Assembly (NCBI GenBank): GCA_030746295.1
Contig: JASLMY010000181.1
Location: 1 to 10,006 of the forward strand
Direction of reading: 5' to 3'
Source: Alphaproteobacteria bacterium
Lineage (GTDB): Bacteria > Pseudomonadota > Alphaproteobacteria > GCA-2731375
DNA length: 10,006 nucleotides
In this document: piece by piece, positions 1 through 6,804 of the stretch
Layout of the letters: the number at the start of each line of letters is the position of its first letter
How positions within the stretch are numbered: position 1 is the stretch's first letter
The notes under the pieces: generated by a model
What the model was told of the DNA's origin: nothing
Databases searched by the model: none
Seen by the model: only the letters and a program-made list of their open reading frames with translations
Made by a program: the position numbers and the translations under genes

Positions 1-724
1 CGTCCGGGCAGCCCGACGTCACCTCTATCGAGACGGGGTCACGGCCGGCTTCCATGGCGGTCTCACGCACCAAAACGATCAGCGGCGCGATCTCGACCTG
101 GGCGCCGGTGGCCGGGAAGAAGCCGTCGCCGATGCGGCCGGCCCGCCGGGCGGCGGCTTTCGAATGCCCGCCGACGACGATTGGCACACTGCCGGCGACC
201 GGCTTCGGATTGCAGGCGATGTTCTCGAAGCTGACGAACTCGCCCTCGAAGCTGGCCACGTCCTGGGTCCAAAGGGCGCGCATCGCCTGGATGTACTCGT
301 CCGTGCGGGCGCCGCGCCGCTCGAAGGGCACGCCGATGGCCTCGAACTCCTCCCTCAGCCAGCCGACGCCGATGCCAAGGCTCAGCCGGCCGCCGGTCAT
401 GTGGTCGATGGTTGCGACCTCCTTGGCCAGGACCAGGGGGTTGCGCTGTGGCAGGATCAGGACGCCGGTCAGAAGGCGCAGGCGCGTGGTCGCGGCGCCG
501 ACGTAGGTCAGCCACACCAGCGGGTCCGGGAAGTCGGTTTTCGAGCTTCCCGGCAACCGGCCGGTCGGCGAATAGGGGTAGGTCGAGGCATAGTCGGTCG
601 GCAGCACCACGTGCTCGATCGCGACCACCGATTCGAAGCCTGCCGCCTCCGCCGCCAACGCCATGCGCTTCGCCGCCTCCGGGTCGGGCAGGGCGAAGTT
701 GCCGAAGTGGAGCGCGAACTTCAT
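1..724 (-). CDS. LLM class (TIGR03619-like) F420/flavin-dependent oxidoreductase, C-terminus cut by window edge
   Basis: This is a bacterial luciferase-like monooxygenase, a TIM-barrel enzyme that uses reduced flavin or coenzyme F420; its substrate cannot be told. The reading frame starts at the ATG complementary to 722-724, preceded on the minus strand by GAGGAG about 8 bases upstream, and stays open for 241 codons to the left edge. The family normally has roughly 280-300 residues, so about 50 C-terminal residues are missing. Visible family features are the N-terminal strand MKFALHFGNF, the stretch TGVLILPQRNPLVLAKE (residues 86-102) and the signature ATIDHMTGGRLSLGIGVGW (104-122), followed by the usual EEF and RG-x-RTDEYI segment. 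The C-terminal part visible includes VPIVVGGHS-type residues typical of TIGR03619. It is divergent from the Sel1 gene. Whether it uses F420 or FMN cannot be judged here; many proteobacterial members are only named F420-dependent by homology. Confidence 0.88.
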   Translation of the reverse strand, partial: MKFALHFGNFALPDPEAAKRMALAAEAAGFESVVAIEHVVLPTDYASTYPYSPTGRLPGSSKTDFPDPLVWLTYVGAATTRLRLLTGVLILPQRNPLVLAKEVATIDHMTGGRLSLGIGVGWLREEFEAIGVPFERRGARTDEYIQAMRALWTQDVASFEGEFVSFENIACNPKPVAGSVPIVVGGHSKAAARRAGRIGDGFFPATGAQVEIAPLIVLVRETAMEAGRDPVSIEVTSGCPD

Positions 725-874
725 GGGTCTTCTCCTCGTCACCGGTCTCGTGCCTCTATCGTCTCCGCCTCGGGAGAATACGCGCTTTCGGCCAGGCCGG
801 CATAGTCGGCGCCTCGGTCCGTGATGGACGCTTCATCGGCCCATGGGTTATGTTCGGCCGCGTTCGGGGTGGCG
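725..874. other. Divergent intergenic region between the LLM oxidoreductase and the Sel1 gene
   Basis: The 150-base gap separates two genes transcribed away from each other and so should carry both promoters. The GAGGAG Shine-Dalgarno of the oxidoreductase lies at its left end (about 732-737, read on the minus strand), and a GGGGTGG stretch at 866-872 lies just before the chosen start of the Sel1 gene. I see no convincing -35/-10 pair or strong dyad. If the Sel1 gene starts at the in-frame ATG at 821 the gap is shorter. Confidence 0.4.
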
Positions 875-1399
875 ATGGACGACGTCATGATGGAGAGAAG
901 CTTGCGTTATCTCGTGTTGACCATCGTCGGGCTCGGCTTGGTGTTCGGGCTCGGGCAGGCGACGCCGGCTCAGGCCGGTTGGGAGAAGGGCGTCGGCGCC
1001 TACAACAGCGGCGACTATGAGACCGCGCTGAAGGAGTTTGTCCCTCTGGCGAAGGCCGGCAAGCCGGACGCCCAGTTCGCCCTCGGCATGATGTACTTGA
1101 ACGGCCAGCTGGTGAAGCGCGACGCCAACGAGGCGGCGAAGTGGTTCCTCAAGGCCGCCGATCAGGGCATGGTGGATGCCCAGGGCAGCCTCGGCGCCTT
1201 GTACAGCGCCGGCAAGGGCGTGCCGCTGAACATGGTTCAGGCCTACAAGTGGTTCGACATTGCCGCTACCAGGGGCAACGAGAAAGCCAAGAAGATCCTC
1301 AAGGACATGGCGAAGAAGATGTCCAAGGAGGATGTCCAAAAAGGCCGCCGCCTGGCCCGCAAATGGCGCGCCGAGCACCGGACGCTGAAGCGGAAGTGA
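875..1399 (+). CDS. Secreted Sel1/TPR-like repeat protein
   Basis: A 174-residue protein predicted to be exported and to act as a helical-repeat binding protein in the periplasm; partner unknown. Residues 7-34 form a signal peptide: basic ERSLR, a hydrophobic core from about 12 to 27, then the AxA-type cleavage site TPAQA before GWEKG. The mature part begins with half a TPR-like unit (35-62, GDYETALKEF), then two Sel1 repeats: 64-98, with AQFALGMMYLNG and AAKWFLKAADQG, and 100-134, with AQGSLGALYSAGKGV and AYKWFDIAATRG. The tail (135-174) is very Lys/Arg-rich. Other in-frame ATGs are at 821, 887 and 890. I chose 875 because GGGGTGG sits just upstream and because the 821 start would put about 18 non-signal-like residues before the signal peptide; 890 is also plausible. 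The gene is convergent with the cyclase gene, with 47 bases between stops. It has no visible link to the hydantoinase locus. Confidence 0.85.
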   Translation: MDDVMMERSLRYLVLTIVGLGLVFGLGQATPAQAGWEKGVGAYNSGDYETALKEFVPLAKAGKPDAQFALGMMYLNGQLVKRDANEAAKWFLKAADQGMVDAQGSLGALYSAGKGVPLNMVQAYKWFDIAATRGNEKAKKILKDMAKKMSKEDVQKGRRLARKWRAEHRTLKRK

Positions 1400-1446
1400 C
1401 GCCGCTGGCCGGGCGTGGCTCGCCGATGTCGGTGCGTCGGTAGGCG

Positions 1447-2412
1447 CTACAAGCCGCGCCTCACCGTCTCCGCCAGCAGCGAGACGACGCCCGTGTGGAC
1501 CTCGATCGCCATGCCGTCGACCGTCGGCTCCAGCTTGCCCGAGCTGCCGTCGATCAGCCCGATCAGGGGCGAGGCCTCGATCAGGCGACGCTCCAGCTCG
1601 GCGGTGTGGGCAAGGCTAGCGTTGCCGGTCATCAGCGCCAGCGCCGCGGTGATGGCGTAGCAACCCCAGTTGGAGACGCCGGCCGGCAGGACGACATCGG
1701 TCGCCGACGCGGCGCAGAGGATGGGCCCGTGTGGCACGTGCTCGGCGACGGCGTCTCGAATGGCGCCAAAGCCGATCTCATTGCCGCCATCGCCGACGCC
1801 GATGGTCGGGATGCCCCGGTCGGCGGCCGTCGTGACCACGTGGTCGAGCCGGGCCCGGCCCAGGCTATAGTCCTGGCCGAGGGCGTTGCGGTAGGTGCCG
1901 TCGCGGGTCATGCCGGCGCGCTCCACCGAGATGACGGCCTTGGGCCGGTAGGTGTCTAGCAGGTCCGCTGCCTGTGCCTGGGCCGCTTCGTCGTCGATCT
2001 CGCCGCCGAGGACCGCGGCCACCGCGGTGAAGCGCGGCGTCTCGACCGCGGTCTTGGCTTGTTCCGGCGTCATGACGTTCGGCCCGGCGAGTTGGACCAT
2101 GGCGGCCACCTTGTCGCGGATCGTCGCATCGGTCAGCACGATCGGAATGGCGTTGAAGCCATAGGTAACGGTGCGCGCCAGGGCGGCGACGCCGATCGGG
2201 CCGTCGTTCTCGGCGATGGCGGGATCGACGGTGGCGCGTGACAGCGAGCCGGTCAGGATGAAGACGTGGTCGCCGGCCGCCAGGGCCGCCAGCGGCCGCG
2301 CCGCCGCCTGGCAGATCGGCTCGTCTACCAGCGCTCGCGCCGGGTCGTAGAGGCCGACGACGCCGCGGCTGCCGACGTCGAGCGCGACGATGCGGTCGAT
2401 CAGGTCGTACAT
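1447..2412 (-). CDS. D-glutamate cyclase-like protein (DUF4392, GLUCM C-terminal domain)
   Basis: The 321-residue protein matches the C-terminal domain of mammalian D-glutamate cyclase, which converts D-glutamate to 5-oxo-D-proline; bacteria often encode this domain alone. Recognised features are FILTGS (51-56), the NDGP segment (69-72) leading into an AIP-IVLTD strand, SVERAGM-x-RDGTYRN (162-176), the glycine/acid loop GVGDGGNEIGFG (205-216), probably the metal/active-site loop, and VSNWGCYA (246-253). The recognition is from memory of the family, and the exact substrate of this homologue is inferred. The ATG is preceded on the minus strand by AAAGGGG about 7 bases away. It lies 31 bases downstream of the ABM gene and is the last gene of the minus-strand run, so it is very probably co-transcribed. 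Its presence beside hyuAB, whose family includes 5-oxoprolinases, suggests D-glutamate or oxoproline metabolism. Confidence 0.85.
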   Translation of the reverse strand: MYDLIDRIVALDVGSRGVVGLYDPARALVDEPICQAAARPLAALAAGDHVFILTGSLSRATVDPAIAENDGPIGVAALARTVTYGFNAIPIVLTDATIRDKVAAMVQLAGPNVMTPEQAKTAVETPRFTAVAAVLGGEIDDEAAQAQAADLLDTYRPKAVISVERAGMTRDGTYRNALGQDYSLGRARLDHVVTTAADRGIPTIGVGDGGNEIGFGAIRDAVAEHVPHGPILCAASATDVVLPAGVSNWGCYAITAALALMTGNASLAHTAELERRLIEASPLIGLIDGSSGKLEPTVDGMAIEVHTGVVSLLAETVRRGL

Positions 2413-2443
2413 GTGGCGCCCCTTTCGGCCGATGCTCGCCAGC

Positions 2444-2758
2444 TCAGGCCGACGACATGACGTGAATGACTCGGCTGTCGATCATCTCCTTGGTCTTTTG
2501 GGCATAGGCTGCCATGTGCGGGGAGGCGGCATGCGCCTTCAGGGCGTCCAGGCTCTCCCATTTCTCGATGACGACGAGAGTGTCCTCGCCGTACTTGGTC
2601 TGGAAGCCGCCGACGCCCTCGGCGTCGACGGTGGCGCCATACTCTATGCAGCCGTCCTCGGCGTGGACTGCCGGCACATTGGCGTTGAAGGCCGCCAGAA
2701 TCTCAGCCCGCTTGCCGGGCTTCGCGGTGATCACCGCCAGCACGTGAACCATGGCCAT
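2444..2758 (-). CDS. ABM-domain small monooxygenase (YgiN-like putative quinol monooxygenase)
   Basis: A 104-residue single-domain protein of the antibiotic biosynthesis monooxygenase fold (PF03992), a dimeric ferredoxin-like barrel. Family marks are the opening VHVLAVITAKPGKRAEIL (4-21), the EDGCIEY element (34-40) matching the usual EPGC-x-xY, the strand LVVIEKWES (61-69) and AHAASPHMAAY (75-85). Members include cofactor-free quinol oxygenases and many proteins of unknown role, so the reaction here is uncertain. The frame remains open far upstream (to 3160), but the true start is the ATG at 2758: it is preceded by AGAAGGGAG with about 7 bases spacing, and the upstream extension is low-complexity Arg/Gly-rich and overlaps the SDR gene. 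A second ATG two codons later is also possible. It lies 101 bases after the SDR and 31 bases before the cyclase gene. Confidence 0.85.
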   Translation of the reverse strand: MAMVHVLAVITAKPGKRAEILAAFNANVPAVHAEDGCIEYGATVDAEGVGGFQTKYGEDTLVVIEKWESLDALKAHAASPHMAAYAQKTKEMIDSRVIHVMSSA

Positions 2759-2859
2759 GAAAGCGCTCCCTTCTTTCTGCTTTTGAGGTGTTTCGACCCT
2801 ACGACGGTGCGACCCACGAAGGCGACCGAAAACCGCGCCGGGCTGATGGCGCGGCCGCT

Positions 2860-3642
2860 TCAGACGTCCCAGCCGCCGTCGACGGTGACCTCCTGGCCGG
2901 TCATGTTGCGGCTCTCGTCGCTGGCCATGAACAGCACCAGGTTCGCGACGTCCTCGGGCTCGGTCACCCGGTCCAAGGCCATCTCCTCGACGTATTCGTC
3001 GTAGACCTGCTGATAGGTCCAGCCGCGGACCCGCGCCTTCTCGTGGCAGAGCTTGTCCATCCGGGGCGTGTGAATGATTCCCGGACAGACCACGTTGACG
3101 TTGATGTCGTATTCGCCGACGTCGAGGGCGATGGTTCGGGTCAGCCCCCGAATGCTCCACTTGGAGGAGCTGTAGGCGGCCCGGTAGCGATAGCCGCGCA
3201 ACCCCGACGAGCCGCCGATGTTGACGATCTTGCCGTAGCGCCGGGGGATCATCAGCGGCAGCGTGTACTTGATCGGCAGGAAGGTACCGACCAGGTTGGC
3301 ACGGATCACCTCCTCGAAGTCGGCGAGCTCGATCTCCCAGGCCGGGGTCTCGATCGGCCCGGTGATGCCGGCGACGTTGACTAGGATGTCGATGCGGCCC
3401 TCGAAGATCTCGGCCGCGGAATCGACCATGGCCCGGACCTGGGCCTCGTCGGTGACGTCGGTGGCGATGGTCTCGGCCCGCCGGCCCATGGCCCGGATCT
3501 CCTCGGCGACCGGCTCCAGCGCCGCCTGATCCCGCGCCGCCAGTAGTATGTCGGCGCCTTCAGCCCCCAGCCGCCGCGTGATCGCCGCCCCCATGCCCTT
3601 GGCGGCGCCGGTGATGATGGCTTTCTTGTTCTCGAGCCTCAT
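2860..3642 (-). CDS. Short-chain dehydrogenase/reductase (classical SDR)
   Basis: A 260-residue NAD(P)-dependent oxidoreductase of the classical SDR family, acting on an unknown alcohol or ketone. The Rossmann cofactor motif TGAAKGMG is at 11-18, the adenine-ring aspartate at DVT (62-64), the NVAG motif (a variant of NNAG) at 89-92, the structural N116, and the YSSSK active site with Y157 and K161. The C-terminal half has VNVVCPGIIHTPR and the usual end MTGQEVTVDGGWDV. Thirteen residues before Y157, where classical SDRs carry the catalytic Ser, there is G144; serines are at 145 and 146. The frame is open upstream to 3732, but the ATG at 3642 is chosen: it fits the family N-terminus, and GAGGGAGGG lies about 9 bases upstream. 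It is 132 bases downstream of the acyl-CoA dehydrogenase gene, suggesting the same operon. It might act on a product of that enzyme's pathway, but nothing fixes the substrate. Confidence 0.92.
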   Translation of the reverse strand: MRLENKKAIITGAAKGMGAAITRRLGAEGADILLAARDQAALEPVAEEIRAMGRRAETIATDVTDEAQVRAMVDSAAEIFEGRIDILVNVAGITGPIETPAWEIELADFEEVIRANLVGTFLPIKYTLPLMIPRRYGKIVNIGGSSGLRGYRYRAAYSSSKWSIRGLTRTIALDVGEYDINVNVVCPGIIHTPRMDKLCHEKARVRGWTYQQVYDEYVEEMALDRVTEPEDVANLVLFMASDESRNMTGQEVTVDGGWDV

Positions 3643-3774
3643 GGCCAGTGCCCTCCCTCGATCTCGTCGGCGCGCGGTGTCTGATAACGGGCCGGGACCG
3701 CCATCATGCCAAGGAGCCGGGCTCGGCGCCATCGGCGGGCCGCTAGCAAACCATTCCGTCGGCGCGTCTTGGGG

Positions 3775-4941
3775 CTACCCGGACGCCGATTGCATGCGTT
3801 CTTCGAAGGGTCGCAGCAGGGCGCGGCTGATCACCACGTTCTGGATCTCGGTCGTTCCGTCCAGACATTGGGCGATCTTGGCCTGGGCGAAGTGCCGCGC
3901 CAGTGGCCGGTCGTGCTTCAGCCCGTTGGCGCCCATGCTCTGCATGCATTGGCCGAGGCCGGTCATCGCCACTCGGGTCGCGAACTTCTTGGCGTGGGCC
4001 GCCTCGAGCGAGGCCCTGCCGTCACGATCCAATGCCGCCGCCGCGTCGTAGGCCATCAGCCGTGCCGCATAGAGCTCGGTCGCGACCTCGGCCAGTTCCC
4101 AATGCAAACCTTGAAAGCTGGCGATCGGCCGGCCGAAGGCCTGCCGTGTCGTGGCGTAGTCGAGAGCCGCGTCCAATCCGGCCTGCAACGTCCCGCAGCA
4201 CATCGCCGCCACGTTGATCCGGGCGAGATCGATGGCCGAGAGGGCCGCGCGCAGACCCTCGCCCGGCGGCACGACCAGGCGCTCGGGCGCCAAAGCGACA
4301 TCGTCGAACGTGACGTCGGCGATGCCGACGGCATGGCCGCCCAGCATCTCATAGGGCGAACCGATGGTGACGCCCGGTGCGGTGCGCGGCACCAGAAAGC
4401 CGGCGATCCCCTTCGAGCCCGACCCGGCCTCGGTCTGCACGAAGACGAAATACTCGTCGGCATGGTGGGCGTTGCTGACCCAGGCCTTGCTGCCGTTCAG
4501 CCTCCAAGCATTGCCGTCGCGAACGGCCAAGCTCTGGATCGCAGCCGCATCGGAACCGCCGGTCGGTTCGGTCAACAGGAAGCCGGTCAGCTTCTCGCCG
4601 GCCATGAGTTGCCCCAAGATCTCCCCGTGCCAGGGGGCGTCGCCATAGGCCGCGATCGCCTGCATGCAGTACTCCTGCGGGATGACGGTAAGTGCTACGG
4701 CCGGGTCGGCGGTGCCGAGGATTTCGGAGATCCGGGCCATCGCCGTCGCGGAAAGCGCGTGCCCGCCCTTCGCCGCCGGCACCAGCATGCCCTTGAGGCC
4801 AGCCTCCCGATAGGCCTCCCAGACCTCGCGCGGCGGTCGCCGTTCCGCTTCGCAAGCGCCGGCGACACGCGCCGCCACGTCGGCCACCTCGCCGGCCGCC
4901 GCGACGAGTTTCCGCTCGTCGGCCGCAAGTTCGATGCGCAT
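3775..4941 (-). CDS. Acyl-CoA dehydrogenase family protein
   Basis: A 388-residue, full-length flavoprotein of the acyl-CoA dehydrogenase family, normally oxidising an acyl-CoA to the 2,3-enoyl-CoA and passing electrons to ETF. The N-terminal helical domain (about 1-115), middle beta domain with FLLTEPTGGSDA (121-132) and AWVSN (153-157), and C-terminal helical domain with TTRQAFGRPIASFQGL (264-279) and DGTTEIQNVVISRALL (361-376) are all in order. The residue at the usual catalytic Glu position (Glu of the YEGT motif) is D361, and the alternative isovaleryl-CoA-type Glu position in helix G appears to be A240. Substrate is unknown. The frame extends upstream to 5061, but ATG 4941 has GAGGAG 7 bases upstream and begins the family-like MRIELAADERK. 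It is followed after 132 bases by the SDR and preceded by a 214-base gap after the amidase, so it may also have its own promoter. Confidence 0.93.
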   Translation of the reverse strand: MRIELAADERKLVAAAGEVADVAARVAGACEAERRPPREVWEAYREAGLKGMLVPAAKGGHALSATAMARISEILGTADPAVALTVIPQEYCMQAIAAYGDAPWHGEILGQLMAGEKLTGFLLTEPTGGSDAAAIQSLAVRDGNAWRLNGSKAWVSNAHHADEYFVFVQTEAGSGSKGIAGFLVPRTAPGVTIGSPYEMLGGHAVGIADVTFDDVALAPERLVVPPGEGLRAALSAIDLARINVAAMCCGTLQAGLDAALDYATTRQAFGRPIASFQGLHWELAEVATELYAARLMAYDAAAALDRDGRASLEAAHAKKFATRVAMTGLGQCMQSMGANGLKHDRPLARHFAQAKIAQCLDGTTEIQNVVISRALLRPFEERMQSASG

Positions 4942-5155
4942 CGGGGGTCTCCTCGAAACCAGAGAGAGCTGCCTGTCACCCGACCTTGGAGCCAGCCGAA
5001 GGCTGCGGCAAGCAATATGTCGCACCGTCCCTTCTCGACGATCAGGAAGGCGCGGTCTCATGAATTCCGAACATGAGAGGGCGTTCGAACGCCAACTTTG
5101 GGGCGCGCCCGTCCGCCGGTCGCCGCGCGGCTAAGCCGGCAAGGCTGCTCCTTAC
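4942..5155. other. Intergenic region between amidase and acyl-CoA dehydrogenase genes
   Basis: The 214 bases hold no credible gene. They contain two adjacent perfect dyads (5056-5093, listed separately), and a short hairpin CAGCC-GAA-GGCTG at 4993-5005. No run of T follows any of these in the minus-strand direction, so an intrinsic terminator is not supported. The length and dyads make a separate promoter/operator for the acyl-CoA dehydrogenase gene possible. Confidence 0.4.
5056..5093. promoter_or_regulatory. Two adjacent dyads, candidate operator upstream of the acyl-CoA dehydrogenase
   Basis: GGCGTTCGAACGCC at 5080-5093 is a perfect 14-bp palindrome. Immediately beside it TCTCATG (5056-5062) and CATGAGA (5072-5078) form a perfect 7-bp inverted repeat around a 9-base, AT-richer spacer containing GAATTC (5062-5067). 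Both lie 115-152 bases upstream of the acyl-CoA dehydrogenase start and 63-100 bases past the amidase stop. The symmetry and spacing suit binding of a dimeric regulator, but no regulator gene is visible in the window and no known consensus is claimed. They could also be RNA hairpins in the operon transcript. Confidence 0.35.
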
Positions 5156-6589
5156 TTACGCCGCCGGCGGCCGGCGGTCGGCCCAGGGGCGGGCGGCCTC
5201 GAGCTGGGCGGCGAGGCGGAAGAGAGTCGCCTCGCCGCCGTAGGATCCGAAGAAGTGAACGCCGATCGGCAGACCGGCGGCGTTCCAATGGAGCGGTACC
5301 GACATCGCCGGCTGGCCGGTGACGTTGGCGAGCAGCGTGAAGCCGGTGAACCGGCCCAATAGGTCGAAATACTGGCGGCGTGTCTCGGCCGAAAAGACGA
5401 AGGCGCCGAGCGGACAGGGCGGCTCGGCGAGCGTCGGCGTCAGCCAGAGGTCGTAGTCCTCGAAGAAGCGGGCCACGGCGCGGGCCTCGGCCTGTAGGTC
5501 CTGGACCGCGAGCAGATAGTCGGCCGGCGTCATCGCCTCGGCGCGCTGAAAACTGGTCCAGGTGGCGGCCTCGAAGTGACCCTCCTCGGGCTCGCGGCCC
5601 ATGCGGCGCTGCCAATCGCGGATCGCCCAGCCGACGAAGCCGATCCAGACCCGGGCGAAATTCTTCACGACCGCCTCGCCGTCGAGTGCCGGTGCCGCCT
5701 CCTCGACCTCGTGACCGAGGTCCTGGGCCAGCCGGGCCGCGTCCTCGACCGCCGCGGTGCAGTCGGCATCGGCCGGCGCGCCGGTGAGCGGCCGGTTCGA
5801 GAAAGCGATCTTGAGGCAGCCCGGGTCGCGGCCGACCTCGTCGGCGAAGGGGCGCGCCGGCGCCGGGGCGGGGTAGGGGGCGCCCGGGTCCGGCGCCGAG
5901 GTCAGGTCCAGCAGGCCCGCGCTGTCGCGCACCGAATGGGTGACGACGTGCTCGGCGATCAGGCCCGAGGCCATGTCGCCATAGCCGGGGCCGAGCGGAT
6001 TGCGCGCCCGCGTCGGTTTCAGGCCGAAGAGGCCGCAGCACGAGGCCGGCACCCGAATCGAGCCGCCGCCGTCGTTGGCATGCGCCATCGCGACGATGCC
6101 GGCGGCGACCGCCGCGGCGGAGCCGCCGCTGGAGCCGCCGGTGGTGCGGTCCAAATCCCAGGGGTTGCGGCAGGGCCCGGAGAGCTCGGGCTCGGTGGTC
6201 GGCATCAGGCCGAACTCCGGCGTGTTGGTGCGGCCCAGGATCACCAGGCCCGCCCGCTTGAAGCGGGCGACGAGCTCGCTGTCCTGGTCTGAGCGATAGT
6301 GGCCGGCGAGGAAGCGCGAGCCTTCGGCGAGCGGCGTGCCTTCGATCTCGGCCACCAGGTCCTTGATGAGGAACGGCACGCCGGCGAAGGGGGCGGCGGG
6401 GTCAATCGTCTCGGCAGCGCCGCGCGCCTGCTCGAAGAGCGGCGTCACGATCGCGTTCAGCTTCGGGTTCAGCGCCTCGATGCGCCCGATCGCGGCCTCG
6501 ACCAGTGCTGCGGCGCCGACCTCGCCTCGGCGCACGAGTGCCGCCTGTTCGGTTGCGTCCAACCGCAATACATCATCCAGATCCGCCAT
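5156..6589 (-). CDS. Amidase-signature hydrolase, 6-aminohexanoate-cyclic-dimer hydrolase (NylA)-like
   Basis: A 477-residue amidase of the amidase-signature family, hydrolysing an amide bond to acid and amine with a Ser-cisSer-Lys triad. The catalytic Lys is K76 in PFLIKDL, the cis-Ser is S153 in [14 protein letters not shown] (151-164), and the nucleophile is S177 in [14 protein letters not shown] (170-183). The Ser-Ser spacing of 24 matches the family (FAAH S217/S241). The variant HANDGGGS, in place of GTDTGGS, is typical of the group containing NylA, whose triad K72/S150/S174 is almost co-linear; this supports cyclic or linear amide substrates but does not prove nylon-oligomer activity. 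GRTNTPEFG (119-127) is the usual NxPE segment. The C-terminus has [12 protein letters not shown], also standard. The length is complete. The start ATG has only a weak, close GAGG upstream. It is the first gene of the minus-strand run and is divergent from hyuA, 215 bases away. Confidence 0.92.
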   Translation of the reverse strand: MADLDDVLRLDATEQAALVRRGEVGAAALVEAAIGRIEALNPKLNAIVTPLFEQARGAAETIDPAAPFAGVPFLIKDLVAEIEGTPLAEGSRFLAGHYRSDQDSELVARFKRAGLVILGRTNTPEFGLMPTTEPELSGPCRNPWDLDRTTGGSSGGSAAAVAAGIVAMAHANDGGGSIRVPASCCGLFGLKPTRARNPLGPGYGDMASGLIAEHVVTHSVRDSAGLLDLTSAPDPGAPYPAPAPARPFADEVGRDPGCLKIAFSNRPLTGAPADADCTAAVEDAARLAQDLGHEVEEAAPALDGEAVVKNFARVWIGFVGWAIRDWQRRMGREPEEGHFEAATWTSFQRAEAMTPADYLLAVQDLQAEARAVARFFEDYDLWLTPTLAEPPCPLGAFVFSAETRRQYFDLLGRFTGFTLLANVTGQPAMSVPLHWNAAGLPIGVHFFGSYGGEATLFRLAAQLEAARPWADRRPPAA

Positions 6590-6804
6590 GCCTCGTCACC
6601 CGGTCGCTGTCTCGCCGTGCGGCAAAGCAAAGCACCTCGTTTGCCGCGGGGGAAGCCTGAAGGCGGTCTTAGCACTGGCCGACCGGCCCGCGCTTGCGGC
6701 ATCCGGTCGCGGGCCGGCTTGGATGTTACGGGCGCCCCTGCCTTCGGGCTATCATCGCTCGCGGCGCCGGGCTCGTGGGGCCGAATGCGTGAGAGGGAGG
6801 CTCG
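6590..6804. promoter_or_regulatory. Divergent control region between amidase and hyuA
   Basis: These 215 non-coding bases separate two genes read in opposite directions, so they should hold promoters for both the amidase-led run and hyuAB. An AGGGAGG Shine-Dalgarno at about 6794-6800 precedes hyuA by 4 bases. A possible -10 hexamer TATCAT (6750-6755, 5 of 6 matches to TATAAT) has only a poor -35 candidate, TTACGG at 6726-6731, 18 bases upstream, so the promoter call is weak. A strong inverted repeat lies at 6683-6717, just upstream of that hexamer. Confidence 0.45.
6681..6717. repeat. Inverted repeat with two mutually exclusive pairings in the divergent region
   Basis: CCGGCCCGCG (6683-6692) and CGCGGGCCGG (6708-6717) are perfect 10-bp inverted arms separated by 15 bases. 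The same bases can pair differently: GACCGG (6681-6686) with CCGGTC (6703-6708), enclosing CCGC-GCTT-GCGG (6688-6699). The two folds exclude each other. At this GC content short dyads arise by chance, but 10 perfect pairs in a 215-base control region are suggestive of an operator or a leader structure. No T-run follows on either strand, so it is not a typical terminator. Confidence 0.45.

Noticed and set aside
1400..1446. Bidirectional terminator between the convergent Sel1 and cyclase genes
   Set aside because: Only 4-bp GGCG/CGCC stems are present and no T-run follows on either strand.
2759..3160. Upstream extension of the ABM gene as a 238-residue protein
   Set aside because: The extension overlaps the SDR gene in another frame and looks like shadow translation; a good Shine-Dalgarno precedes the ATG at 2758 and the family domain begins there.
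4993..5005. Hairpin CAGCC-GAA-GGCTG as a terminator
   Set aside because: Only five pairs with no following T-run; common by chance at this GC content.
4942..5061. 40-residue N-terminal extension of the acyl-CoA dehydrogenase
   Set aside because: The extension is Arg-rich and unlike the family; GAGGAG lies at proper distance from the ATG at 4941. It also covers the intergenic dyads.
3706..5076. 456-codon plus-strand open frame opposite the acyl-CoA dehydrogenase
   Set aside because: Same kind of GC-driven shadow; its translation is Arg/Gly/His-rich with no family features, while the opposite strand has a complete, motif-bearing enzyme.
5058..6041. 327-codon minus-strand open frame overlapping the amidase in another frame
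   Set aside because: Arg/Pro/Gly-rich translation without motifs; the amidase frame holds the full catalytic triad across the same bases.
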